Below are positions 1 to 7,205 of a DNA stretch of 26,016 nucleotides, one piece after another; the stretch's first letter is position 1; every line of letters starts with the position of its first letter. The notes below the pieces were generated by a model. The model made no database searches, was not told the origin of the DNA, and was given only the letters and a program-made list of their open reading frames with translations. Source of the DNA: Pseudomonadota bacterium (GTDB lineage Bacteria; SAR324; XYD2-FULL-50-16; JAHJRI01); the NCBI GenBank assembly GCA_022360105.1, contig JAKSDL010000599.1, positions 1-26,016 on the forward strand. The letters run 5' to 3'. Position numbers and translations under genes: made by a program.

Positions 1-136
1 AGATTCATATCAGCGGTGGCAGGCACTGATATAAACACCAAAGCACAGATTTTGGGGCACGGTTAAATCGCATATCTGCATTAATTGTGAGCAATTTCCA
101 TCAATCCTCTGTAAACGTTCAGAGCTTCGACGCGAA

Positions 137-475
137 TTACAAACGCATAGGTATTATTGCTAAGCTTTTGTAATAATTTATTATTACGCTCAAATTTGAG
201 CATGATGCCGGATTTATTTTGATTGCTATTCTGTCATAGTCGAAAGCATGAAACAAGATTTTTTTTATTTCCGCTAATTCTCTTAATCGCCATTTACCAA
301 TCCCCATACCCGAATTTGTGATGACATTTACTCCGTAATAGACATTTGATCGCTTTGTCTTCCCCGGGTTTAGGAATAGAGTCCGCAGGAATGATGATCT
401 GTTCGGTTATCAATCAACTTAACAACTTGCTGGATATCAATGGGTGGGACATCAACAAAGCATTGTCACTTTTTG
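137..475 (-). pseudogene. possible decayed coding fragment, function unknown
   Basis: The first 600 bases hold no intact gene. On the minus strand a frame open from about 406 down to a stop at 137-139 translates to a protein-like stretch containing NSGMGIGKWRLRELAEIKKI, but it has no start and is preceded by a stop. A second frame further upstream also reads plausibly (contains PADSIPKPGEDKAIKC) and ends within the same stretch. This is what a gene broken by a frameshift would look like. I do not recognise the family, and chance open frames in AT-rich DNA remain a real alternative. Confidence 0.2.
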
Positions 476-487
476 GAAGTATACTAT

Positions 488-577
488 GATGGGCACGCAG
501 GCTTTGCCCATCCTACGGATTCATGAATTCTTGACATAGATTCAGCAGGTAGGATGGGCAAAGCTCGCGTGCCCATC
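488..577. repeat. inverted pair of 29-bp REP-like elements
   Basis: The copy at 488-516 is in reverse orientation (GATGGGCACGC...) and the one at 549-577 is forward (GTAGGATGGGC...), with 32 bp between them. Each copy has 8-bp arms GATGGGCA/TGCCCATC, and the two copies are complementary to each other except at the variable centre, so the pair can form a larger hairpin. The segment 487-540 recurs without a mismatch at 672-725. Confidence 0.85.
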
Positions 578-611
578 AATACATCAACAAGGCGCAAAAT
601 CGATCCATCCT

Positions 612-701
612 TTAACAATATTCATAACCTCCCCCCGTGAATTTAAAAATACGGTGTTTTTTTTATAACCGTGATGGGCACGCAGGCTTTGCCCATCCTA
701 C
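612..701. repeat. 90-bp direct repeat, copy A, ending in a REP-like element
   Basis: These 90 bp match 3867-3956 in the same orientation with six mismatches by my alignment and no gaps. The last 29 bp (673-701) are a reverse-oriented REP-like element. The 54 bp at 672-725 are also a perfect direct copy of 487-540, so the repeats are modular. Copies A and B bracket the segment that carries the two AAA_14 ATPase genes. Confidence 0.8.
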
Positions 702-808
702 GGATTCATGAATTCTTGACATAGAACCAGTCAAAGGCAAACTTGACCCCTTTCCCTTTTTGCAAAAATTCAGATATACATTGATAAATGAGATAAATTG
801 CAGTAAAT

Positions 809-824
809 TTTCGATATATCGAAA
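809..824. promoter_or_regulatory. 16-bp perfect palindrome upstream of the first ATPase gene
   Basis: TTTCGATATATCGAAA is a perfect dyad lying 27 bp upstream of the ATG at 852. A weak promoter-like pair, TTGCAA at 760-765 and TGATAA at 782-787 (16-bp spacer), lies just upstream, so the dyad would be downstream of the -10 box, where a bound repressor could act. No regulator gene is adjacent. In AT-rich DNA a dyad of this length can occur by chance. Confidence 0.35.
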
Positions 825-851
825 TCTTTTTGATTTTTGTTTGGAAAATTC

Positions 852-2054
852 ATGTATACCAGAACTAAATACATTTCTAAGATCAAACCGTTTATAGACA
901 AACCGGTGATCAAAGTAATTACCGGCATGCGCCGAACCGGTAAGAGCACTTTCGTTAAACAATTGATCGAAGCACTACTGGCAGAACAAACGCCGGAGTC
1001 GAATGTGCTGTATCTTAACAAAGAATCCCTGGAATTCGATTTCATCAAGACCTACCGAGATCTCTATGAGTACGTCAAACAATCGTTTAATAAGGTAAAA
1101 GGCAAGTGTTATCTTTTTGTGGATGAGGTTCAAGAGATCGAAAACTGGGAAAAAGCCATCACTTCTTTTTTTTCCGAAGGCAACATTGATATCACTATTA
1201 CCGGCTCTAATGCGCATCTGTTGTCATCAGAAATCTCTACCCTGATTTCAGGTCGGTATGTTGAATTCCCCTTATATGCTTTGAGTTTTAATGAATTCCT
1301 GCAATTCCGGGATCAGCAGATGGGAACAACAGAAAAGGAGTTTCAATCTTACTTGAGGTTTGGCGGTTTGCCGGCTTTGCATCAGTTTGATTTGAAGGAG
1401 GAGGTTGTTTATCAATACATCAATTCACTCTACAGCACAATTCTCCTGAAGGACGTTATTAAACGAAATAACATCCGTAATGTCTCCTTGCTGGAAAACA
1501 TCACCAAGTATGCTTTTGACAACGTGGGAAACATTTTTTCTGCCAAAAAGATTTCCGACTATTTAAAATCACAGCGCATGAGCGTGAGTATGGAGACCGT
1601 TCAAAACTATGTTTCCCATCTTCTTTCATCCTTTGCCCTGTTTAAGGTCCCACGTTATGACATTAAAGGTAAACGATTGTTGGAAATCAACGAGAAGTAC
1701 TACTTGGGAGACATTGGATTTCGCAATGCTTTGCTGGGATACAAAGAGGCGGATATCTCAGGTATTTTGGAAAACATCGTTTTCCTGGAGTTGAAACGAC
1801 GGGGGTATACTTTATCTATCGGTAAACTGGATGATAAAGAGATCGATTTTATTGCGGAAAAACAAGACGAAAAACTATATATCCAGGTTGCCTACCTTCT
1901 GGCAAGTCCTGAAACAATAGAAAGGGAATTTTCAGTTCTGAAAAAAGTTAAAGATAACTATCCCAAGTTTGTATTAAGCATGGACACCGTGGTGGGTGAT
2001 GACGTTGACGGTATCAAACGCATGAACCTGGTTGACTTCCTGCAGAATGATTAA
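852..2054 (+). CDS. AAA+ ATPase, AAA_14 with DUF4143 C-terminal domain
   Basis: A 400-residue ATP-binding protein of the large, poorly understood AAA_14/DUF4143 family. Walker A is GMRRTGKST (residues 25-33) and Walker B is YLFVDEVQ (about 87-94). The middle region fits a winged-helix segment (FSAKKISDYLKSQRMSV). The C-terminal part resembles the PD-(D/E)XK-like fold of DUF4143 (KEIDFIAEKQDEKLYIQVAY), but the position where a nuclease would have E-x-K reads QVA, so cleavage activity is doubtful. An in-frame TTG at 837 exists; I prefer ATG at 852 because a GGA lies six bases upstream and the family usually begins just before the first basic helix. The gene stands alone on the plus strand, with a REP-like copy just after its stop. 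Its biological role is unknown. Confidence 0.85.
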   Translation: MYTRTKYISKIKPFIDKPVIKVITGMRRTGKSTFVKQLIEALLAEQTPESNVLYLNKESLEFDFIKTYRDLYEYVKQSFNKVKGKCYLFVDEVQEIENWEKAITSFFSEGNIDITITGSNAHLLSSEISTLISGRYVEFPLYALSFNEFLQFRDQQMGTTEKEFQSYLRFGGLPALHQFDLKEEVVYQYINSLYSTILLKDVIKRNNIRNVSLLENITKYAFDNVGNIFSAKKISDYLKSQRMSVSMETVQNYVSHLLSSFALFKVPRYDIKGKRLLEINEKYYLGDIGFRNALLGYKEADISGILENIVFLELKRRGYTLSIGKLDDKEIDFIAEKQDEKLYIQVAYLLASPETIEREFSVLKKVKDNYPKFVLSMDTVVGDDVDGIKRMNLVDFLQND

Positions 2055-2070
2055 ACAGAAAGAATAGCAT

Positions 2071-2099
2071 GCAGGATGGGCAAAGCTCGCGTGCCCATC
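2071..2099 (+). repeat. 29-bp REP-like element, forward
   Basis: A single forward copy (first three bases GCA instead of GTA) in the 68-bp gap between the convergent ends of the first ATPase gene and the 126-residue gene. This position, just past two 3' ends, is typical of REP-type elements. Confidence 0.8.
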
Positions 2100-2122
2100 A
2101 ATAAAACGGAATCTTGGTTGAT

Positions 2123-2503
2123 TCAGTCACTTTCCTGAATGTCGGCAGCGAGTTCGTAAAATTGTCCCATCCTCTCCAAGACGCTATTTACCGAGTCTAC
2201 AAAGTCAAATTCCTCTATCTCCTCGCGGTACAATTCTACGACTTCGATAAACTCATCCTGAAAAAGAACTTCTGCAAACCAGGCCGGTCTGTGTAAATAT
2301 CCATGTTCGGCATGTTGGAGCACAAGGTTAAAAATGTGATCCGTAAAATTCAAATACAAGCCAATTTCCTCTCCTGAAGGTTCCTTGTTTTTGCATTTTT
2401 CCGTCATTATTCTCAATTGATCGAACAACATCATAAATACTTGTTCCCAATCGTATGAAGTTAACGTTATCGGGATTGAGGGATTTTCATCGGCATTTTT
2501 CAT
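2123..2503 (-). CDS. hypothetical protein, 126 residues
   Basis: Unrecognised acidic protein with no signal peptide or membrane segment. It looks helical and rich in Glu/Asp, with aromatic residues (ITLTSYDWEQVFMMLFDQL near the start, RPAWFAEVLFQDEFIEVVEL in the middle). A good Shine-Dalgarno, GGAG six bases before the ATG at 2503, supports expression. It is convergent with the first ATPase gene and lies about 120 bp downstream of the second ATPase gene on the same strand, so it could be the distal gene of that transcription unit. No function can be given from sequence; a small accessory or partner protein is one possibility. Confidence 0.65.
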   Translation of the reverse strand: MKNADENPSIPITLTSYDWEQVFMMLFDQLRIMTEKCKNKEPSGEEIGLYLNFTDHIFNLVLQHAEHGYLHRPAWFAEVLFQDEFIEVVELYREEIEEFDFVDSVNSVLERMGQFYELAADIQESD

Positions 2504-2625
2504 TCCAGCTCCAAATTGGGGGTCAGGCTTGCGTTATTGCATTTTTAACTATAACTATTTGAAAATATAATTATTTCTGATGGTAGTGTTGAGTGTTTCC
2601 GGTGATCGGTTTGGTAATATTGCCA

Positions 2626-3783
2626 CTATGTTGCGCTCTCTTTAACGCCAGCCACCTTATCCAGTGGAATGACGGTGATTTTATCGGTTAACGAATATTC
2701 CTGGTCCCCCGGATAGACAATCCACAGGTGAACAAGATTCAAATTCTCGATTGCGATATGCATTGATTTTGTCGTTCTTGGTGCATCTGCAAACTTGAAC
2801 TCAAACCCGATGCGTTGTCCATTATAAACCAGCATTAAATCCAGCTCAGCTCCCGCATGCGTGGCCCAGAAATAGGTATCTCTGGAATTGAACAAAAGAA
2901 TAACCTGCTCCAGGGCAAAACCTTCCCAAGAAGCTCCTACTTTCGGATGCCCCTGCAGATATTCATAATCCGGGATCTGTACCAGACTGTGAAACAAACC
3001 ACTGTCGCGTATATAAATTTTCGGGGATTTTACCTGCCTTTTTTTAATATTCTCAAACCAAGGAGGTAAAATTCTAACCATATAGGCCCCGGATAAGATA
3101 TCTAAATAGCGTCGGGCTGTGTTTTCAGCAGTCCCGAGAGATCTCGCAAATTCAGCACCATTCCAGATATTGGCATGATAATGGGCCACCATTGTCCAGA
3201 ATCGCCTGAGCGTTTCTGCCGGAATTGTAATGCCCAGCTGAGGAATATCTCTTTCCAGAAAGGTTCGGATAAAATCGCCCCTCCATTGATTGCTTTCATC
3301 TTGATTTGCAGACAGAAAGGACACCGGGAAACCACCTCTTAGCCAAAGCTGGTTGACATGCTCAATTCCTGTTTCAAAAAGATGAAAACCAGCCAGGTCA
3401 ACAAAACCTATCCGACCGGCGAGAGATTCAGATACACCTTTTACCAAGTCGGGGGAGGCAGAGCCTAAGAGTAAAAACCTGCTCTTGTTTCCGGGTCGAT
3501 CAACCAGGACTCGAAGTAACTCAAAAAGATCGGGTTTTCGTTGTACCTCATCAATGATTACCAGACCGGATAGATCTTTTAACGCCTGCATGGGGGCAGA
3601 AAGGCGTGCAGTATCGATCGGATTTTCAAGATCAAAATAGGATGCAGGCCCATCCTGCTCAATCATTCTCGCGAGAGTTGTCTTTCCGCACTGCCTGGGA
3701 CCAAGTAACGCGGTAACAGGATGGATCTTGAAGGAGTCACTTATCTTTTGAATGGGTTCGGGTCTTTTTATTAGACTTTTCAA
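2626..3783 (-). CDS. AAA+ ATPase, AAA_14 with DUF4143 C-terminal domain
   Basis: A 385-residue relative of the ATPase at 852-2054, but clearly diverged from it. Walker A is GPRQCGKTT (28-36) and Walker B is LVIIDEVQ (about 74-81), followed by a sensor-like LLLGSASPDLVKGVSESLAG. The DUF4143 part keeps a credible PD-(D/E)XK core, AELDLMLV followed by GFEFKFA (E-F-K), unlike the other copy. The start is TTG at 3783, supported by AAGGA at a spacing of about six bases; no ATG lies nearby. That Shine-Dalgarno sits inside one arm of a 13-bp inverted repeat (3786-3830). The gene lies between the 90-bp repeats. Function is unknown; relatives are often found in mobile or accessory gene sets. Confidence 0.85.
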   Translation of the reverse strand: MKSLIKRPEPIQKISDSFKIHPVTALLGPRQCGKTTLARMIEQDGPASYFDLENPIDTARLSAPMQALKDLSGLVIIDEVQRKPDLFELLRVLVDRPGNKSRFLLLGSASPDLVKGVSESLAGRIGFVDLAGFHLFETGIEHVNQLWLRGGFPVSFLSANQDESNQWRGDFIRTFLERDIPQLGITIPAETLRRFWTMVAHYHANIWNGAEFARSLGTAENTARRYLDILSGAYMVRILPPWFENIKKRQVKSPKIYIRDSGLFHSLVQIPDYEYLQGHPKVGASWEGFALEQVILLFNSRDTYFWATHAGAELDLMLVYNGQRIGFEFKFADAPRTTKSMHIAIENLNLVHLWIVYPGDQEYSLTDKITVIPLDKVAGVKESAT

Positions 3784-3785
3784 AT

Positions 3786-3830
3786 TTTTCCTTGAAAATC
3801 TTCAAACGAGTATAATTTTTTCAAGGAAAA
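3786..3830 (-). promoter_or_regulatory. inverted repeat covering the ribosome binding site of the second ATPase gene
   Basis: The arms TTTTCCTTGAAAA (3786-3798) and TTTTCAAGGAAAA (3818-3830) are perfectly complementary over 13 bp with 19 bases between. On the mRNA the AAGGA that serves the TTG start lies in the downstream arm, so it would be paired with the upstream arm if the leader folds. It could equally be a DNA operator. The arrangement suggests translational or autoregulatory control, but this is inference. Confidence 0.5.
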
Positions 3831-3866
3831 TATCAAAGACCTTTTGACTTGTCAAACTGATTATCA

Positions 3867-3956
3867 TTAACAATATTCAGAACCTCACCCGGTGAATTTA
3901 AAAATGCGGTGTGTTTTTTATAACCATGATGGGCACGCAGGCTTTGCCCATCCTAC
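3867..3956. repeat. 90-bp direct repeat, copy B, ending in a REP-like element
   Basis: Partner of the repeat at 612-701 (six mismatches, same orientation, same length). Its last 29 bp (3928-3956) form a reverse-oriented REP-like element. Confidence 0.8.
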
Positions 3957-4030
3957 CCGGGATCCAAACCTGCGCGACCTTGTTGATCGGTATGTGGGCA
4001 TGTAGGATGGGCAAAGCTCGCGTGCCCATC
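3928..4030. repeat. inverted pair of 29-bp REP-like elements
   Basis: Reverse copy at 3928-3956 and forward copy at 4002-4030, 45 bp apart. The spacer contains AACCTGCGCGACCTTGTTG (3967-3985), which recurs with one mismatch at 10713-10731 beside another element copy. The pair lies just past the 3' end of tctB and could act as a transcript end for that operon. Confidence 0.85.
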
Positions 4031-4076
4031 TTTTTAATTGTCTTCGGTTGAGATTCGATTGTGCGGGAGATATCAA

Positions 4077-4526
4077 CTACTCTTCAAACCAGGAGCCTGT
4101 GGGTAAAGGAACCTGCAATACGTGGTAAAAAACCAGGTAAAATATCGTTACTACAAAGGCACTCAAGAGCATCGATTGGACAATGTTTTTCCGGGATAAT
4201 CGTTCCTCTGCCAGATAGAGATTAAACACCGCATAAAACACATAGCTCGACGGCAAAAAACCGACAAAAGGCATAAATCCTAAATAGACAGCCAAAATGA
4301 TGATTCCGGAGATCACACTGTTTCGTTCAATGTGATCCCTGAAAAACCGGATCCGTTCCGGTTTAACAATACCTTTGATAAACACCACGATACTTAGAAA
4401 GCCGATGACCACCAGGAGGTAGTTGATAAACACCCCTCCCAATTGAGTCAGATCCCGGGTGACATAATAAACAATTGCTGCCAGGAAAAGGCAAAAGATA
4501 CTGACAATCAGATCGGAATTAAGCAT
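4077..4526 (-). CDS. tctB: tripartite tricarboxylate transporter small membrane subunit, TctB-like
   Basis: A 149-residue hydrophobic protein with about four membrane segments, the usual size and plan of the small TctB subunit of TTT importers. It works with TctA in the inner membrane. I place the start at ATG 4526 (MLNSDLIVSIFCLFLAAIVY) because GGAGGG lies six bases upstream and the first membrane segment then begins at once; the frame is open further upstream to 4580, but that stretch is unlike the family. The ATG overlaps the end of tctA by eight bases (ATGCTTAA), a sign of translational coupling. TctB subunits are poorly conserved, so the call leans on position and topology. Confidence 0.8.
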   Translation of the reverse strand: MLNSDLIVSIFCLFLAAIVYYVTRDLTQLGGVFINYLLVVIGFLSIVVFIKGIVKPERIRFFRDHIERNSVISGIIILAVYLGFMPFVGFLPSSYVFYAVFNLYLAEERLSRKNIVQSMLLSAFVVTIFYLVFYHVLQVPLPTGSWFEE

Positions 4527-6051
4527 GGTTGCCCTCCTTTGCGACGGGAGCAGATTTTTTCTTGGCACGCCAGGAGGCATAAACAGGCCAAAAAGCGGAC
4601 AGCAGGCAAAAGAAAATCAGAACAAGGCTGATCGGTCGCAAGACCATATAACCAATCACACTTCCACTTGCCTTTCCGGCCAGCATCGATTGCACCAATC
4701 CTTCCTCAGCAAATGGTCCCAGGATTAATCCCAGCACAATTGGTGCCGGATGAAACTTTAATTTGCTGCTGATGTAGCCTATAATGCCAAACACAAACAT
4801 GATCCAGACATCCAGCATACTGTTGCGGATGGCGTAGGAGCCCAGAACCGTCATAAACAAAATACCCGGTGCCAGGAATCGCGAAGGAATGTTAATGATC
4901 CGGGCAAAAAAGAACGATCCAAAACTTCCAATAATGGTTACCAGAAATGCCGCCACCAGCAAGCCCATGATAAAGGAAAAGGTCACATCGGCGTGGGTGG
5001 AGAAAAGTTCCGCACCGGGTCTCATCCCGTGCAACATTAACGCTCCCAGGATCACGGCAGCCGGTGGCGAACCGGGTATTCCCAGGGTCAAAAGCGGAAT
5101 CAAAGAACCGGGAGCCATAGCCGAATTAGCGGCTTCCGAGGCGGCGACGCCTTTAACAGTTCCCTTTCCATACTCTTCCGATTCTTTATCCCAGCGAACA
5201 GCCTCGTTGTAAGAAACCATGCTGGCGATGTTACCCCCCGCACCCGGGGCAAATCCGACAATGGTTCCGATAGCTGCAGACCTCACCATCAGGATGGGTT
5301 TTTTGATCAGGGTGGAGATAACTTCTTTCAACACTTTGAGGCTGGGTTTGACCTTCCTCGTGGAATAGGTGCGCTTTCGCTGGCCTATGACACTGTTAAG
5401 AATCTCGGGAAGGCAGAAAAAACCAATCAGGGCTACGATCAAAGCAATTCCGCCCTGGAGATCGGTAAAACCAAAAGTCAAACGTACATCTCCACCAATG
5501 GGGGCCATACCAATGGTACTTAACATCAAACCAAGAGCCCCGGCCAGAAGATCTTTGAAAATGCTGCCGCTGGAAAGGGTACTGATGATGGTAAGCCCGA
5601 ATATTGCCAGCCAGAAGTATTCGGGAGGGCCGAACATCAGGGAGGCAATGGCCAATGGTGGAGCTGCTAAAGCCAAAACGATGTTGGCAGTTAATGAACC
5701 GTAGGAAGACGAGAATGCTGCTGCCACCAGCCCGTGTTGCGCCATCCCTTTCTGGGACAGTGGAAAACCATCAAAGGTTGTGGCAATGGCCGCCGGGGTG
5801 CCCGGTGTGTTAATTAAAATTGCCGGAATGGAATCCCCATACATGGCTCCAACGTATATTCCGGCAAGCATAATCAAACCTGAGGCAGGAGCCATCGTAA
5901 AAGTAAAGGGAACCAGCAGTGCCAGACCCATGGTGGCTGTCAGGCCCGGTAACGCACCAAACAGGATTCCCATAAACACGCCAATGAACAGGAAAACCAT
6001 GTTTTGCAATTGAAACACTTGTTCCAGACCAATAAAAACTGAGTCAAACAT
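4519..6051 (-). CDS. tctA: tripartite tricarboxylate transporter large membrane subunit, TctA family
   Basis: A 510-residue polytopic protein, normal TctA length, with roughly a dozen hydrophobic segments. Diagnostic stretches are GALPGLTATMGLALLVPFTF near the start, YGDSIPAILINTPGTPAAIA, and the second-half equivalent GFAPGAGGNIASMVSYNEA with LTLGIPGSPPAAVILGALM. It forms the ion-driven translocation channel of a periplasmic-binding-protein-dependent importer for carboxylates. The frame is open to a TTG at 6093; I prefer ATG 6051 (MFDSVFIGLEQVFQLQNM), which fits family N-termini and has GGA upstream. It follows tctC after a hairpin and overlaps tctB. Context with suyAB suggests a sulfonated organic acid as substrate. 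Confidence 0.9.
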   Translation of the reverse strand: MFDSVFIGLEQVFQLQNMVFLFIGVFMGILFGALPGLTATMGLALLVPFTFTMAPASGLIMLAGIYVGAMYGDSIPAILINTPGTPAAIATTFDGFPLSQKGMAQHGLVAAAFSSSYGSLTANIVLALAAPPLAIASLMFGPPEYFWLAIFGLTIISTLSSGSIFKDLLAGALGLMLSTIGMAPIGGDVRLTFGFTDLQGGIALIVALIGFFCLPEILNSVIGQRKRTYSTRKVKPSLKVLKEVISTLIKKPILMVRSAAIGTIVGFAPGAGGNIASMVSYNEAVRWDKESEEYGKGTVKGVAASEAANSAMAPGSLIPLLTLGIPGSPPAAVILGALMLHGMRPGAELFSTHADVTFSFIMGLLVAAFLVTIIGSFGSFFFARIINIPSRFLAPGILFMTVLGSYAIRNSMLDVWIMFVFGIIGYISSKLKFHPAPIVLGLILGPFAEEGLVQSMLAGKASGSVIGYMVLRPISLVLIFFCLLSAFWPVYASWRAKKKSAPVAKEGNHA

Positions 6052-6076
6052 AAGATTCCAGTGTTTAAGTTTTAAA

Positions 6077-6105
6077 AAAAACCGTCCCTGCAAGGGCCGG
6101 TTTTT
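6077..6105 (-). terminator. hairpin with T-tract between tctC and tctA (attenuator or partial terminator)
   Basis: Read on the minus strand, AAAAACCG then C, CCTT-TGC-AGGG and CGGTTTTTTT form a stem with one internal mismatch (arms about 12-13 bp, including the A/T ends) and a run of T. It lies in the 66-bp gap after the tctC stop. Such an element would let much of the transcription stop after the binding-protein gene, giving more TctC than membrane subunits. Confidence 0.6.
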
Positions 6106-6117
6106 CAGAATTGCCGA

Positions 6118-7068
6118 CTATTTTTTAAACTCCTTCACCACCGGCGCCCATTCTTCAACTTTCTTGCGGATATAGGCAGCTGATTCCTTAGCGTTTAGTG
6201 ACAATGGCACAAAACCGGCTTCCAACATCTGTTTTCTAACTGCGGAGTCTTGCGAAATTGACAGGAATGCACTTTCCAGCGTTTTGACAACCTCGTTTGG
6301 AGTACCGGGAGGCACACCAACGCCGCGGTCGATGGACGCCAAAATCTCGTATCCCTTGCTTTTAAATGTGGGAACGCTCGGTATCGGCTCAAACGGCTTT
6401 TCGGTGCCAAAGGCCAAAATGCGAATCTTGTCCCTGTGCTGATAAAGGTCGTTGGAATTAGCCCAGAGTGCCGTTACATGTTTTCCAAGAAAGGCCGCAA
6501 CACTGGGTGATGCACCTTTATAGGGCACATAAGTCAGCTTGACTCCGGCGGCTTTTTGGAATTGCAGATAGGCAATATGATGACCGGACCAGGTGCCTGA
6601 TCCTGCGGTGGTAATGGCTCCCGGGTTTTTCTTGGCATAGGCGACAAAATCCTCCAGGCTCTTAAACGGGGAATCCTTCATGACTGCAAGTCCGATTGGA
6701 GTGGCCTGAAAAAAAGCGACCGGTACCAACTGTTCCGTTTTATAACCTGCGTTCCCGCGTGCCAGCGGCTGCAAGATGATGTGCGGGATGTTTATCCCGG
6801 ACATGAAATAACCATTAGAACGTTGTTTGACGAGGTTGGACCAGCCTATGGAGCCACCGCCCCCCGGTTTGTATTGAATGATCACTTTCTGACCCAGGAT
6901 TTTCTCCAGCCTGGGTTGTTGCCTCCTGGCTTCGACATCGGATTGCCCTCCAGGATTAAAAGGGATCTGGTAGGTTATGGATCGAGTTGGATAATCGGCA
7001 ATCAAACTGGGAACGGCAAACGTCAACGCACCAATGAACATAACGAGCAAACGAATTGTGTTTTTCAT
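6118..7068 (-). CDS. tctC: tripartite tricarboxylate transporter substrate-binding protein, TctC/Bug family
   Basis: A 316-residue periplasmic binding protein with an N-terminal signal peptide (basic MKNTIR, hydrophobic core, cleavage near residues 22-24). After it comes the Bug-family start YPTRSITYQIPFNPGGQSDV, then YKPGGGGSIGW and YVPYKGASPSVAAFLGKHV, the loops that hold the substrate carboxylate in this family. It delivers substrate to TctA/TctB. AGGAGA upstream of ATG 7068 is a good ribosome binding site. It sits 137 bp downstream of suyB on the same strand, probably in one transcription unit. Bug proteins bind varied acids, so the sequence alone does not name the ligand; a TTT importer has been proposed for sulfolactate in Chromohalobacter, and the suyAB neighbours point the same way. 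Confidence 0.9.
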   Translation of the reverse strand: MKNTIRLLVMFIGALTFAVPSLIADYPTRSITYQIPFNPGGQSDVEARRQQPRLEKILGQKVIIQYKPGGGGSIGWSNLVKQRSNGYFMSGINIPHIILQPLARGNAGYKTEQLVPVAFFQATPIGLAVMKDSPFKSLEDFVAYAKKNPGAITTAGSGTWSGHHIAYLQFQKAAGVKLTYVPYKGASPSVAAFLGKHVTALWANSNDLYQHRDKIRILAFGTEKPFEPIPSVPTFKSKGYEILASIDRGVGVPPGTPNEVVKTLESAFLSISQDSAVRKQMLEAGFVPLSLNAKESAAYIRKKVEEWAPVVKEFKK

Positions 7069-7205
7069 GGATTTCTCCTATTGTCTTGTTTGTTTGGCAA
7101 GATACCGGCTAACAAGCCTTTTCTTGACGAAAAAGCAACTCTCAAGTAGCTGTCACGCCGGTTCGAAAATTATCAGTATGACAGCATTCTATCTACAAGC
7201 CCTTC

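Noticed and set aside
663..962. Small open frames across the repeats (peptides with VGWAKPACPS or VGWAKLACPS)
   Set aside because: The shared peptide is just the translated 29-bp repeat; the frames lack ribosome binding sites and overlap real genes.
4889..6013. Plus-strand open frames of about 70-110 codons opposite tctA
   Set aside because: They are antisense shadows of a well-conserved membrane protein gene, with no family resemblance.
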